Assembly (NCBI RefSeq): GCF_031846385.1
Contig: NZ_JAVRHV010000001.1
Span: 248,001 to 312,000 of the forward strand
DNA: 64,000 nucleotides
Origin: Urechidicola vernalis
Lineage (GTDB): Bacteria > Bacteroidota > Bacteroidia > Flavobacteriales > Flavobacteriaceae
Direction: 5' to 3'
The translations under genes and the position numbers were made by a program. Positions 25,987 through 34,740 of this stretch are shown piece by piece. The notes below the pieces were generated by a model, which was not told the DNA's origin, searched no databases, and was given only the letters and a program-made list of their open reading frames with translations. The stretch's first letter is position 1; every line of letters starts with the position of its first letter.

Positions 25987-27861
25987 ATGGTTAAAAGTAT
26001 AGCGTTAAGAAGAGTTTTTGTTGGAATTGGAATACTATTAAGTGTTGTGGTTAATTCACAAGAGAAGGAATTGCCTCCTCCAAATATAGTTTGGTTGGTG
26101 TCTGAAGATAATTCTATGCACTATTTAAAAATGTTTAATGATAACGGAGTCGCTACACCGAATATTGAGGGTTTGGCTGAACAAGGTTTAACCTATACAA
26201 GAGCATTCTCTAATGCAGCGGTTTGTAGTTCTGCAAGATCAACGCTTATTTCCGGAACATATGGTCCAAGATTGGCGTCACATTATCATAGAAAATTACA
26301 AAAGGTACCAATGCCTACAGATTTGGAAATGTTTCCAGCATATTTGAGAAAAGCAGGTTATTACACGACCAACAATAATAAGGAAGATTACAATTTTAAA
26401 AAGAAGGAAAATGTTTGGGATGAATCTTCAAACAAGGCTTCTTATAAAAACAGAAAAAAAGGGCAGCCCTTTTTTCATGTATACAATACAGGTATAACAC
26501 ATGAAGGTAAACTTCATTTTAAAAAAGGTATCGTAAAAAACAAAAAAACTCAAACAAGTTTAGAATCATTTACCGTTCAACCGAATCATCCAGATACAGA
26601 ATTGTTTAAATATACCAACGCTTACTATAGAGATAAAATAGTGCAAATGGATACCCAAATGGGTACGATAATTCAACAATTAAAGGATGATGGATTATAT
26701 GATAATACCATTATTTTTTATTACGGGGATCATGGAGGAGTACTTCCAGGAAGTAAGGGATACTTATATGAGACTGGTTTGCATGTGCCTTTAGTTGTGC
26801 ATATTCCAGAAATGTATAAACATTTGGCTCCTCATAAACTAGGAGGTAAAGTAGGTGGATTTGTGAGTTTTGTTGATTTTGGGGCAACAGTCTTGAGTTT
26901 GGCTGGTGTAGAAATTCCAGAAAATATGGATGGTGAACCATTTTTAGGAATGAATGTTTCTGAAAAAGAGGTGAATAGTAGAGATGAAACTTTTAGTTAT
27001 GCAGATCGCTTTGATGAAAAATATGATATGGTACGAGCCCTTAGAAAAGGCAAATACAAATACATTAGAAATTACCAGCCATTTAATTTTGATGGATTGT
27101 TAAACCAATATCGCTATAAGCAATTGGCTTTTCAAGAATGGGCAGATTTATATGCAAAAGGTGAACTGAATGAAGTTCAGGCAAGTTTTTATGAGTCGAG
27201 ATCTCCAGAAATGTTATTTGATGTGGAAAACGATCCTTATGAAACTAATAATTTAGCCAAGAATCCAGAGTATAAATCTATTTTACAGAAGATGAGGAAG
27301 GGATTAAATGCATATGAAATGTCAATGCCAGATCTTTCTTTTTATCCGGAACATTATTTAATAAAAAATGCATTTCAGAACCCAGAACTATTTGGACAAA
27401 AACATAAAAAGGACATTTTGAAATACATTAAAATTGCCGATTTGAGTTTAGGCTCTTTTGAAAATTCTAAAAAGAAACTGGAAAAGGCTTTAAATTCGAA
27501 TGATCCTTGGGAGCGTTATTGGGCACTTATTGTATGCAGTACATTTGGCAAACAAGCCAAGAAGTTTAATCAAATAATTAAAGATATAGCTAATAATGAT
27601 TCGGAACGAATCAATAAAATTAGAGCTTTAGAATTTATTGGTTTAACAGGTGCTCAAAATCCGTTAGAGGAAATGGCAAGTATTTTAGTGGAATCTGAAA
27701 GTGTTGCAGAATCTTTACTTATTACAAACACAATGGTTCTAATGACAGATGGTCCAAACAAGTATAGAGCAACTATGAATTTTGATCAAGTTTCTGAAGA
27801 AATTAAAACTGCTGTTCCTTTGGTTAATAGATTTGAATATTTAACACGTATTTCAAAATAG
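25987..27861 (+). CDS. S1-family sulfatase with CSSAR motif and C-terminal helical extension
   Basis: A 624-residue exported sulfatase, the longest of the set. The formylglycine site reads CSSAR (Cys80), with Ser in place of the usual Pro. The first metal motif is SEDNS (39-43), as in sulfamidase/S1_8-like enzymes, and the second is GDHGG. The catalytic domain ends near residue 440. The remaining 180 residues are helical and HEAT-like (KALNSNDPWERYWALIVCS, then IRALEFIGLTG), an extension known from heparan-sulfatase-like relatives. No GKWH motif is present; NNKEDYN occupies that place. It is the last intact + strand gene of the cluster. Whether it acts on O- or N-linked sulfate is uncertain. 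Confidence 0.85.
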   Translation: MVKSIALRRVFVGIGILLSVVVNSQEKELPPPNIVWLVSEDNSMHYLKMFNDNGVATPNIEGLAEQGLTYTRAFSNAAVCSSARSTLISGTYGPRLASHYHRKLQKVPMPTDLEMFPAYLRKAGYYTTNNNKEDYNFKKKENVWDESSNKASYKNRKKGQPFFHVYNTGITHEGKLHFKKGIVKNKKTQTSLESFTVQPNHPDTELFKYTNAYYRDKIVQMDTQMGTIIQQLKDDGLYDNTIIFYYGDHGGVLPGSKGYLYETGLHVPLVVHIPEMYKHLAPHKLGGKVGGFVSFVDFGATVLSLAGVEIPENMDGEPFLGMNVSEKEVNSRDETFSYADRFDEKYDMVRALRKGKYKYIRNYQPFNFDGLLNQYRYKQLAFQEWADLYAKGELNEVQASFYESRSPEMLFDVENDPYETNNLAKNPEYKSILQKMRKGLNAYEMSMPDLSFYPEHYLIKNAFQNPELFGQKHKKDILKYIKIADLSLGSFENSKKKLEKALNSNDPWERYWALIVCSTFGKQAKKFNQIIKDIANNDSERINKIRALEFIGLTGAQNPLEEMASILVESESVAESLLITNTMVLMTDGPNKYRATMNFDQVSEEIKTAVPLVNRFEYLTRISK

Positions 27862-27863
27862 AA

Positions 27864-27967
27864 CTGAGAAGAACTTTTTTGCTTGCCTGCTTATTATTTG
27901 TAGTTTAATTTTTTCTATGGTCAAACCAAATGTTCTGGCCATTGTTTTAGATGATTTAGTTTGTTGA
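27864..27967 (+). pseudogene. N-terminal remnant of a sulfatase gene
   Basis: Two bases after the sulfatase stop, one frame reads a signal-peptide-like LRRTFLLACLLFVV before TAA at 27906-27908. A second frame beginning at ATG 27917 then reads VKPNVLAIVLDDL before TGA at 27965-27967. The KPNxLxIxxDDL string is the N-terminal metal-binding strand of S1 sulfatases, directly after a signal peptide as in the intact neighbours. Frameshifts and the missing formylglycine region show this is a decayed sulfatase gene. Confidence 0.6.
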
Positions 27968-28258
27968 TTGTGAACTGTATAATTACCTCATAAGGAACAA
28001 TCGATTGTTGAAGATTAGCCTATTAGTGACAAAACAATGGTAATATTTATGTTAGTAAATGTTTATTATGTGCTATTGAAATTAAATTGTTCAATAGGAT
28101 ATGGTTGCTATAATCAATAAAATTACATCAGGAAAAACAACAGATCTAAAATTAACGTGGGTATTTAGATTGACGAGGTTATTGGAATCAATTTTTTGAA
28201 TAATTAAAATTGAATTGTAATGTAGAATGCCCATCCAAGGATCATAAATTTAACTGAT
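27968..28258. promoter_or_regulatory. Regulatory gap before the AraC-type gene
   Basis: About 290 bases with no gene. The segment contains a perfect inverted repeat, CTATTGAA (28073-28080) and TTCAATAG (28090-28097), separated by nine A/T-rich bases. It is a good candidate operator 160 bases before the regulator start. No clear TAnnTTTG box was seen. Confidence 0.4.
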
Positions 28259-29122
28259 ATGGAATTGAAATATAAGCCTTCTGAGATCTCTGAAAATGAA
28301 TCTTTCTACGTAGAACGAAAGAAGATTCCTTACTATGGAAATAACTGGCATTATCATGAATCTCATGAATTAATGTTTTCTATAAGGGGGGAAGGAGTGA
28401 GAATTGTTGGTGATAATATAGATCATTTTTCTGGAGAAGAGTTAGTCTTAATTGGAGGAGGCTTACCTCATTTATTTAAAAATGAAGAAAAGGATGTCAA
28501 TTCCTCAGCAGATTTTATAGTTTTAAAATTTAAGGATTTATTAGAGGAGTCTTCAATTTTCGCATTGCCAGAGCTTTCAGAAATAAAAAAGCTAATTGAT
28601 ATCTCAAAAAGAGGACTCGTATTTTCTAAAAGCACTATTGATAAAATCCGAAATCCTTTGATGAAATTGTCTGAAAGCAGCGGAGTGAATAGAATTGTAA
28701 ACTTCATTAATGTATTGCACACCTTATCTGAAGAAAAGGAGTATCAGTTTTTAGCAACAGAAGGGTTTCATTTAAAGAATAATTCTAAAGGAGAAGATAG
28801 GATCCAAAATGTTATAAATTATATAAGTTCTAACTATGTAAAAGATATCTCTCTAGAAGATTTAGCAGGTGTAGCCTTTATGACAACCAATTCTTTTTGT
28901 CGCTATTTTAAAAGCAGAACAGGTAAAACAGCATTTCAATTTATACGAGAGTATCGGGTAAATAAGGCGTGTCAATTACTTATCAATGGTAATAAAAGCA
29001 TTGCTGAAATTTGCTATGACACAGGATTTAATTCTCTTTCTAGCTTTAATAGAATTTTTAAAAATTTGAAAAAAATATCTGCAAGTGAATATAAAGGGAA
29101 GTATATGAATTTGAACGCATAA
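28259..29122 (+). CDS. AraC-family transcriptional regulator with cupin-type sensor domain
   Basis: A 287-residue regulator. Residues 1-150 form a cupin-like ligand domain (NWHYHESHELMFSIRGEG, then GGGLPHLF), and residues about 180-285 hold two helix-turn-helix units of the AraC type (ISLEDLAGVAFMTTNSFCRYFK and SIAEICYDTGFNSLSSFNRIFK, the second being the conserved signature). Proteins of this kind sense a sugar or oligosaccharide in the cytoplasm and activate nearby catabolic genes. It lies tail-to-tail with the anhydrogalactose operon and downstream of the sulfatase cluster, so it is the likely controller of one or both. In the Zobellia carrageenan locus an AraC regulator is likewise associated with the dau genes (established); the same role here is inferred. 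Confidence 0.88.
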   Translation: MELKYKPSEISENESFYVERKKIPYYGNNWHYHESHELMFSIRGEGVRIVGDNIDHFSGEELVLIGGGLPHLFKNEEKDVNSSADFIVLKFKDLLEESSIFALPELSEIKKLIDISKRGLVFSKSTIDKIRNPLMKLSESSGVNRIVNFINVLHTLSEEKEYQFLATEGFHLKNNSKGEDRIQNVINYISSNYVKDISLEDLAGVAFMTTNSFCRYFKSRTGKTAFQFIREYRVNKACQLLINGNKSIAEICYDTGFNSLSSFNRIFKNLKKISASEYKGKYMNLNA

Positions 29123-29147
29123 AAGAGGCTTTCTAAAAAGGGTTTTA

Positions 29148-29220
29148 AATTGTCATATTGAGCGAAGTCGAAATATCTCAAATTGAACGGAGATTCTTCA
29201 TTCCATTCAGAATGACAATT
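29148..29220. repeat. Imperfect palindromic dispersed repeat
   Basis: The segment begins AATTGTCATATTGAGCGAAG and ends CATTCAGAATGACAATT. The two ends are near-perfect inverted copies, and the middle carries GAGATTCTTCATTCC. This matches the GTCATTCTGAGCGAAG/AGATTCTTC pattern of palindromic repeats common between convergent genes in Flavobacteriia. It lies between the convergent araC and permease genes and may serve as a bidirectional transcription stop. Related shorter pieces occur inside mnmE at 36761-36787 and 36883-36909. Confidence 0.7.
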
Positions 29221-29263
29221 CAATATTTTTTCACCTTTTTGACAGCCCAATTATTTAAATAAT

Positions 29264-30289
29264 TTACACCACACTATTTGAGTACCCAAGTATAACACTC
29301 GCTCCAATTAGAACGATCAATCCTATAAGCAATAGATTAAACGGTTTTTTAGCTCCATTCCATTCTCCGGCTCTATAAGCCCAAAAGTTACTTATTATTA
29401 AAGAGAGTCCAAGCAGCATTGGCCAGCCAATAACACCACCAATAGGCCCAATTAATGCAGCGCCCTGACCGTATATACCGAGCGCTCCAAACCAAAATAT
29501 GCTGGCTAATATAGCCCATCTGTAAGCCTTTGCTGAGTTTATAACCTTGAATGAACCCCATGTTTTGTTTTTAAATAATAGATAAATTGCATATCCAGCA
29601 TTCATAATAAATGCACCAATTAAAACAACAACCCAAGCGGCTAAACTTGCATTTCTATCGAGTGCCCCCATACTTTCGGCCAATTTTGCAATTGGAGCAG
29701 CTTCAACAAATCCGACATTTAACAATGCAGATAAAAGACCGCATGCAACAGCGATTAAAATTCCCTTGACAATATTAGATTTTTCACCGGTGTTTTTAGC
29801 ACTTAATTTATCCTTGTTTATTCCAGCCTTTGCAGTAATTGCTACCCCTATAAGTGTAATAAAAAGACCTGCAATTACATAAGGAAATTGAGGAGTAGAA
29901 GTTGCATTTTCCATCCTTAGTAAAGGAATCAATGCGCCAACAGAACCTGCCAGACCCATAACAATACCCATTGTCAAAGAAAGTCCGATATAGGGTACAC
30001 TAACACCAAATAAAATTCCTCCAATTCCCCAAAGGAAACCAAACAGCATAGCGATGTATGCAACTTTTTGAATTACGGGGTCTGAAAAAGTTTGACTTAA
30101 AACTTCAGTTAAATTTGGAACCGCTATAAATGCCCATGCCATTGGTAAAATAATCATGGCTATGGTAACATGTATCAACCACCAAGACTCCCATTTAAGT
30201 GGAGCCATATATTTCATTCCAAGTCCAAATGAGCCTTGAAAAACACTAGCAATTATGATTAGTAAAAAAGGGAAAAATGAAAATTCCAT
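29264..30289 (-). CDS. RhaT-family sugar permease
   Basis: A 341-residue integral membrane protein with about ten hydrophobic segments and the RhaT family pattern: QGSFGLGMKYM near the N-terminus, WESWWLIH around 34-41, and GPIGGVIGWPMLLG with SNFWAYRAGEW near the C-terminus. The founding member is the L-rhamnose/H+ symporter. Here it is the last gene of an operon whose enzymes handle an anhydro- or keto-deoxy-hexose, not a 6-deoxysugar, so it probably imports 3,6-anhydrogalactose or a related monosaccharide; this is inference. It follows the dehydrogenase gene after 22 bases. The start is the ATG at 30289. Confidence 0.85.
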   Translation of the reverse strand: MEFSFFPFLLIIIASVFQGSFGLGMKYMAPLKWESWWLIHVTIAMIILPMAWAFIAVPNLTEVLSQTFSDPVIQKVAYIAMLFGFLWGIGGILFGVSVPYIGLSLTMGIVMGLAGSVGALIPLLRMENATSTPQFPYVIAGLFITLIGVAITAKAGINKDKLSAKNTGEKSNIVKGILIAVACGLLSALLNVGFVEAAPIAKLAESMGALDRNASLAAWVVVLIGAFIMNAGYAIYLLFKNKTWGSFKVINSAKAYRWAILASIFWFGALGIYGQGAALIGPIGGVIGWPMLLGLSLIISNFWAYRAGEWNGAKKPFNLLLIGLIVLIGASVILGYSNSVV

Positions 30290-30311
30290 ATGCGTTGTTA
30301 TTATTATTAAA

Positions 30312-31772
30312 TTATAATTTTATTGCGATTGATATACGTTTCTTTACGAGATAATCATCTAGTGCTAAATGAGAACAATCGTGACCAATACCACTGTTCT
30401 TAATACCACCGTGAGGTAAGTAGATGGCATATTTAACACCGTTTACTTGTATTTCACCAAATTCTAGTTCTTCGGAAAATCGGTGAATTCTGTTATGATC
30501 GTTTGTAAAAATATAGGAGGCTAAACCGTATTCGGTTTGATTGGCTAATTCCAATACTTCATCGTCCAAATCAAAACTTAGGATAGGAGCAACAGGACCA
30601 AAAATTTCTTCATTAAATACACGCATTTCTGATGTAACTCCTGATAATACGGTTGGTTCAATCCAATTTCCAGCCTCGGGTAAGTTACTAGGGATTCTTC
30701 CACCGTATTCAAGTTTAGCTCCTTTGCTAACCGCATCATTAATTAAATCGAACATCCGATCTCTATCACTTCTGTTAACAACGGGTCCCATAAAAACATC
30801 CGGGGTTTCTTTTATTCCAAAACCAAGTTTTAATTCAGACGTTCTTTTCACAAATGCTTTTAAGAACTTGTCATAAATGTTTTTATGAACAAAAATTCTA
30901 TTGGCTGCAACACATATTTGCCCTGAATTCCAAAAACTTAATACTACTGCTAGGTCTAGTGCCTTGTCAATATCGGCATCGTCAAAGACAATGAAAGGTG
31001 CATTGCCCCCTAGTTCCATTCCTAACTTTTTAATTGAAGTGGTACTGTCAGAAATCACTTTTTTTCCAGTTTCAGTTGATCCAATCATGGTAAGTACTGC
31101 CGGTATTTTACTTGTGGTTAATGTGGTCGCAACTTCACTGCTTGGACCAGATATAATGTTCACAACACCTGCTGGAAAATCAATTTCATGCAAAATTTCA
31201 CCGAGCATATAAGTAGACAATGGAGAAAGGGTAGAAGGCTTTATAATAATGGAACAACCCGCCGCCAAAGCTGGACCCAATTTAAAACCAACATTTAATA
31301 ATGGAAAATTCCAGGCCAAGTAGGCTACTGCAACACCTGCAGGTCTTGAAATCATTTTATGTGTATGCGTGTTTTCATAATCTGGTAGTTGTTCTTCCTT
31401 TAAATTCTTCATTGCATTTGGGTACCATTCCAAAGCATTTACAACAGCTTCTATATCTTCATAAGCACCTTCGTAATTTTTACCCATTTCATGAACCATT
31501 GCAGTTCTTAGCTCATGTTCTTTTTCGAGTACAGCCAATCTTAGTTTAGACATCCATTCTGTACGTTCCGTTAAGGAAAGTTTAGACCAATATTTAAATC
31601 CTTTTTGAGCCGCTTTTAGAGCATAATCGGCATCTTCTTTACCTGCTTGGGCTACTTCTGCTATTATTTCTCCGGTAGCGGGACACTCAACAACTGTCCT
31701 TTTTCCGCTTTTGGCGTCAACCAATGCACCGTTGATGTATAATTTTTTATAACCAAATTTTTCCGTATTCAA
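30312..31772 (-). CDS. dauA: Aldehyde dehydrogenase, probable 3,6-anhydro-D-galactose dehydrogenase (DauA-like)
   Basis: A 486-residue NAD(P)-dependent aldehyde dehydrogenase with catalytic Cys287 (WNSGQIC), base Glu253 (GMELGG) and oxyanion Asn155 (AWNFP). It should oxidise a sugar or lactaldehyde-type aldehyde to the acid. The operon holds a Gci-type cycloisomerase, a keto-deoxy-acid kinase and an aldolase, the set known as DauABCD in Zobellia. There the dehydrogenase converts 3,6-anhydro-D-galactose, whose 3,6-bridge prevents pyranose closure and exposes the aldehyde. That assignment is inferred from context; succinate-semialdehyde or lactaldehyde dehydrogenase are the alternatives from sequence alone. 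Translation appears to start at a TTG (31772), because no in-frame ATG precedes the conserved N-terminus. Confidence 0.78.
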   Translation of the reverse strand: MNTEKFGYKKLYINGALVDAKSGKRTVVECPATGEIIAEVAQAGKEDADYALKAAQKGFKYWSKLSLTERTEWMSKLRLAVLEKEHELRTAMVHEMGKNYEGAYEDIEAVVNALEWYPNAMKNLKEEQLPDYENTHTHKMISRPAGVAVAYLAWNFPLLNVGFKLGPALAAGCSIIIKPSTLSPLSTYMLGEILHEIDFPAGVVNIISGPSSEVATTLTTSKIPAVLTMIGSTETGKKVISDSTTSIKKLGMELGGNAPFIVFDDADIDKALDLAVVLSFWNSGQICVAANRIFVHKNIYDKFLKAFVKRTSELKLGFGIKETPDVFMGPVVNRSDRDRMFDLINDAVSKGAKLEYGGRIPSNLPEAGNWIEPTVLSGVTSEMRVFNEEIFGPVAPILSFDLDDEVLELANQTEYGLASYIFTNDHNRIHRFSEELEFGEIQVNGVKYAIYLPHGGIKNSGIGHDCSHLALDDYLVKKRISIAIKL

Positions 31773-31787
31773 TTTATTTCAGTTTAA

Positions 31788-32945
31788 TTAAATAGTAATA
31801 TTTTTAATAGTTTCATTCGGAATGGCATACTCCATTAAAACGGCTTCGTCAACTTCTATACCCAATCCTGGTGCCTTTGGTATGGCAATTAATCCATCTT
31901 TCAATTCAATTTTAGGGTATGTTAAGCGTTCTCTTATGCCATTCTCCGTCTGGTCATATTCCATCAGAAAATCAGGTTGCATCATTCTACCTGGTATGCA
32001 TTCTAAATTGGCAATAAAATTGAGTGCAACATGAATTCCAATTCCTGTGCCCCAAGTATGAGGAACTATTTCAATTCCATAAGTGCTTGCCAAAGCAGCA
32101 ATTCTTTTGCCTTCGGTTATTCCACCGCTCGAACAAATGTCTGGCTGTAAAATATCTATGGATTTGTTCTTTAGTAATTGATGAAATCCAAATCGCAAAT
32201 ACTCACATTCACCAGCTGCAATTGGTATTGTAGTTCTATTTCTGAGTTCATTATATTGTTCATAATACTCTGGAGATAAAGGTTCTTCGAACCAATGAAT
32301 ATTGAGAGGCTCTAATTTTTTAGCTAATGAAACGGCTTCCCTGAGATTATAAGCGTGGTTGGAGTCAACCATCAGTTGTATTTTATCACCAATAAGTTCT
32401 CGTACTTTTTTTACATTTTGATAGTCTGTTTCAACACCTAGTCCAACTTTCATTTTAATAGACTTGAATCCACGAGCTATATAGTCTTCAATTTCTTCCT
32501 CATAATCTCTTGAAGGATTGTTGATGTCTGAAAAATACAGCCCTGTTGCGTAGGGACGTACATGATCTCTTTGTTTTCCACCGAGTAGGGTAGATACAGG
32601 AAGTCCGAGAATTTTACCCTTTAAATCCCATAGTGCAATATCTATTGCACTTATTGAAGCAACTAAAACACCTCTTCTCGCGTAATCCAGTGTTTTACGA
32701 TACATTTTACTCCAAACAAGTTCGTTTTCTAGAGGGTTTTCACCAATTACGATAGGTCTTAAAAGATTAATTCCTTCATTTAAAACATGGGCTGGGCCAT
32801 ATCCCTCTCCCCAACCAACTTCTCCGGATCTAGTTGTTATTTTTACCACACAAATACAACGTTCTGAGTATTCCCATTGAGAAAAGTAAAAACTTTTTGA
32901 TAATTGATCCTTGAGAATAAAGGATTCTACCTTACTTATTACCAT
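31788..32945 (-). CDS. dauB: Enolase-superfamily sugar acid cycloisomerase (DauB/Gci-like)
   Basis: A 385-residue mandelate-racemase/muconate-lactonizing-type enzyme. Metal ligands are Asp194 (MVDSN), Glu220 (WFEEP) and Glu246 (AAGECEY). The active-site bases are the KMK motif (Lys164 and Lys166) and His296 (VPHTWGTG). By my reading it is closest to the D-galactarolactone cycloisomerase (Gci) type. Enzymes of this group also open 3,6-anhydrogalactonate to 2-keto-3-deoxygalactonate in algal galactan degraders, which fits the dehydrogenase, kinase and aldolase beside it. Galactonate dehydratase is the main alternative. It lies 15 bases before the dehydrogenase gene. The 136-base gap to the sulfatase gene may hold an internal promoter. 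Confidence 0.78.
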   Translation of the reverse strand: MVISKVESFILKDQLSKSFYFSQWEYSERCICVVKITTRSGEVGWGEGYGPAHVLNEGINLLRPIVIGENPLENELVWSKMYRKTLDYARRGVLVASISAIDIALWDLKGKILGLPVSTLLGGKQRDHVRPYATGLYFSDINNPSRDYEEEIEDYIARGFKSIKMKVGLGVETDYQNVKKVRELIGDKIQLMVDSNHAYNLREAVSLAKKLEPLNIHWFEEPLSPEYYEQYNELRNRTTIPIAAGECEYLRFGFHQLLKNKSIDILQPDICSSGGITEGKRIAALASTYGIEIVPHTWGTGIGIHVALNFIANLECIPGRMMQPDFLMEYDQTENGIRERLTYPKIELKDGLIAIPKAPGLGIEVDEAVLMEYAIPNETIKNITI

Positions 32946-33081
32946 TGGTTATTTTTTTTGATTTAATGCAAAGATTATTTTACGTTATCAAAAATAGGAA
33001 TTGAAAAAAGTGAATGGTTAATTAAACTTACCCTTGCTCTATCAAAAATTATCTGTTTAGATTTTTGAACCCGAAAAAGGT

Positions 33082-34740
33082 TTAATTTATGAGTTCCATC
33101 ATCTCAGATTTTAACTGAGTTTTAATTTGTTTTAGTGAAGTATCATCTGCTAAATTGTTCCATTCTTTAGCATCTTTTTTAATGTTGTAAAGTTCTTCTT
33201 TTCCATTGTGATAGAGGATATACCGCCAATGCTCAGTTCTATAACTATAGTTTTGCTGTTTAACATAAGATTCTTTCAAATCCTTGGTAATTTGGATGTG
33301 CCAAAGTGCGCCAGGGTTGCTGCTAAAACCTATGCCTTCAATTGGTTTGTTAATAGCTGCGCCTAAAACGGTTAAAGCACCATTAGGACCTTTCCAGTTT
33401 TTGGAATTCTGGTTTTCTAAGAAAGGTTTCAAACTATATCCATCTAGTTTTTCACTATCAGATGAATTTAAAGTACGACCCTTTAAATTACATAAATCTT
33501 TTAGGGTAGGAAAAATATCAATTAATGAAACGGCATGATGTACCTCGCTTTTGGGCTTTGAAAATTTAGGAGCCCTTATAATAAAAGGAATTCGTGTGCT
33601 TTCATCCCATGGTGAATTTTTATATAAATACTCTTTTTCGCCCATTTGCCAACCATGATCGCTAACAAAAACTACAATGGTGTTGTCCTTAAATTTACTG
33701 TTGTCAATCGCATCCATTACAATACCGACTTGATCATCCATAAATGCAATGCAGGCTAAATATGCTTGTAAAAACTTCCGTAAGCCTTCATCTTCATTGG
33801 GATAAGATTTTCTTAACTTTTTGTAATAAGCAAGACCCATTTCTGTATCATCATAAACACTTGAATAATGAATATCTTCATTATCATTTTCTTTTATAAG
33901 AGGTAATTGAATCTCATTTAAAGGAAACATGTCAAAGTATTTTTGCGGAGCATATAAAGGTGTATGAGGATTCACGAAACCTACGCCCATAAAAAACGGT
34001 TTGTTCGAAACGTTTAATTCGAGTTCTTTAATTTTATGTTTTACCCAGAGCGCGTGCTGTTCATCAGGCATTAAATCTCGATCATTATCATTTTCATATC
34101 TGAAACGTTTTTGGCCATAGGTCCAACCGGTTTCTATAATGGTGCCATTTTCATTTTTAGTTATAGGAGTATCTGCTAAAGAAGCAAAAGAACCATCGAC
34201 CACGTTTATGCTTCTAAATGGTTCGGGCACCGAAGAGTGCCCCATAATCCGTTTTCCTTTTTTATCAATACCACTGTATGCATGAGGACCATAGTTTATC
34301 CCTTCAGGCACACCCCAATCATCCCAATAAGACTTAACGTTTTTATGAAGTAACTTTCCTGTTCCTAAAGTTTGATATCCATTTTCTTTAAAATATTCGA
34401 TAAAGGTTTTATGATTCTTTAATACAGCTTGCTTAAAGTGTGGAGTCCATCCAAAATCTCTTGAGTTATGAGGGTAAATCCCAGTAAACAAACTATTTCT
34501 AGAAGGTGAACAGACAGGAACATTGGTATGTGCATTCGTAAATTTCGTACCCGATTCTGCTAATTTATCAATGTTGGGGGTTTTGGCTTGAGTATGGCCT
34601 CCGAAAGCACCTTGATAATCGTTTAAATCATCTACCATTATCATTAAAATATTTGGTTTTGTAGATGATTTTTCGGTTTGTTGACTATAAATGGTTAGTC
34701 CAATAAAAAGCGTTATAAATCTGACAAAGAAAGATCTCAT
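33082..34740 (-). CDS. S1-family sulfatase in the anhydrogalactose operon (iduronate-2-sulfatase-like)
   Basis: A 552-residue exported sulfatase with a signal peptide (1-20). Motifs: Asp37-Asp38 (MVDDLNDYQG), CSPSR with Cys77 as formylglycine, GTGKLLH where others have GKWH, NPHTPLYAP, and SDHGWQMGEK as the second metal site. It belongs to the same branch as the sulfatase at 2453-3880 but is longer, with an insertion around 150-210. Its ATG overlaps the aldolase stop by four bases (ATGA), so an exported desulfating enzyme is translated together with cytoplasmic sugar-acid enzymes. This suggests that its product feeds the same monosaccharide. The exact target is unknown. Confidence 0.9.
   Translation of the reverse strand: MRSFFVRFITLFIGLTIYSQQTEKSSTKPNILMIMVDDLNDYQGAFGGHTQAKTPNIDKLAESGTKFTNAHTNVPVCSPSRNSLFTGIYPHNSRDFGWTPHFKQAVLKNHKTFIEYFKENGYQTLGTGKLLHKNVKSYWDDWGVPEGINYGPHAYSGIDKKGKRIMGHSSVPEPFRSINVVDGSFASLADTPITKNENGTIIETGWTYGQKRFRYENDNDRDLMPDEQHALWVKHKIKELELNVSNKPFFMGVGFVNPHTPLYAPQKYFDMFPLNEIQLPLIKENDNEDIHYSSVYDDTEMGLAYYKKLRKSYPNEDEGLRKFLQAYLACIAFMDDQVGIVMDAIDNSKFKDNTIVVFVSDHGWQMGEKEYLYKNSPWDESTRIPFIIRAPKFSKPKSEVHHAVSLIDIFPTLKDLCNLKGRTLNSSDSEKLDGYSLKPFLENQNSKNWKGPNGALTVLGAAINKPIEGIGFSSNPGALWHIQITKDLKESYVKQQNYSYRTEHWRYILYHNGKEELYNIKKDAKEWNNLADDTSLKQIKTQLKSEMMELIN

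Noticed and set aside
29148..29220. Insertion sequence between araC and the permease gene
   Set aside because: It is 73 bases with inverted ends and no transposase or target duplication; it fits a short palindromic repeat better.
29014..29250. A 78-codon frame on the - strand over the end of araC and the repeat
   Set aside because: It is a shadow of araC plus the translated palindromic repeat (its CHSEWNEESPFN string is the typical repeat translation), with no start signal of its own.
30541..31212. Two + strand frames of 103-111 codons inside the aldehyde dehydrogenase gene
   Set aside because: They are antisense shadows of a gene with intact catalytic motifs; serine-rich composition results from the reverse reading.
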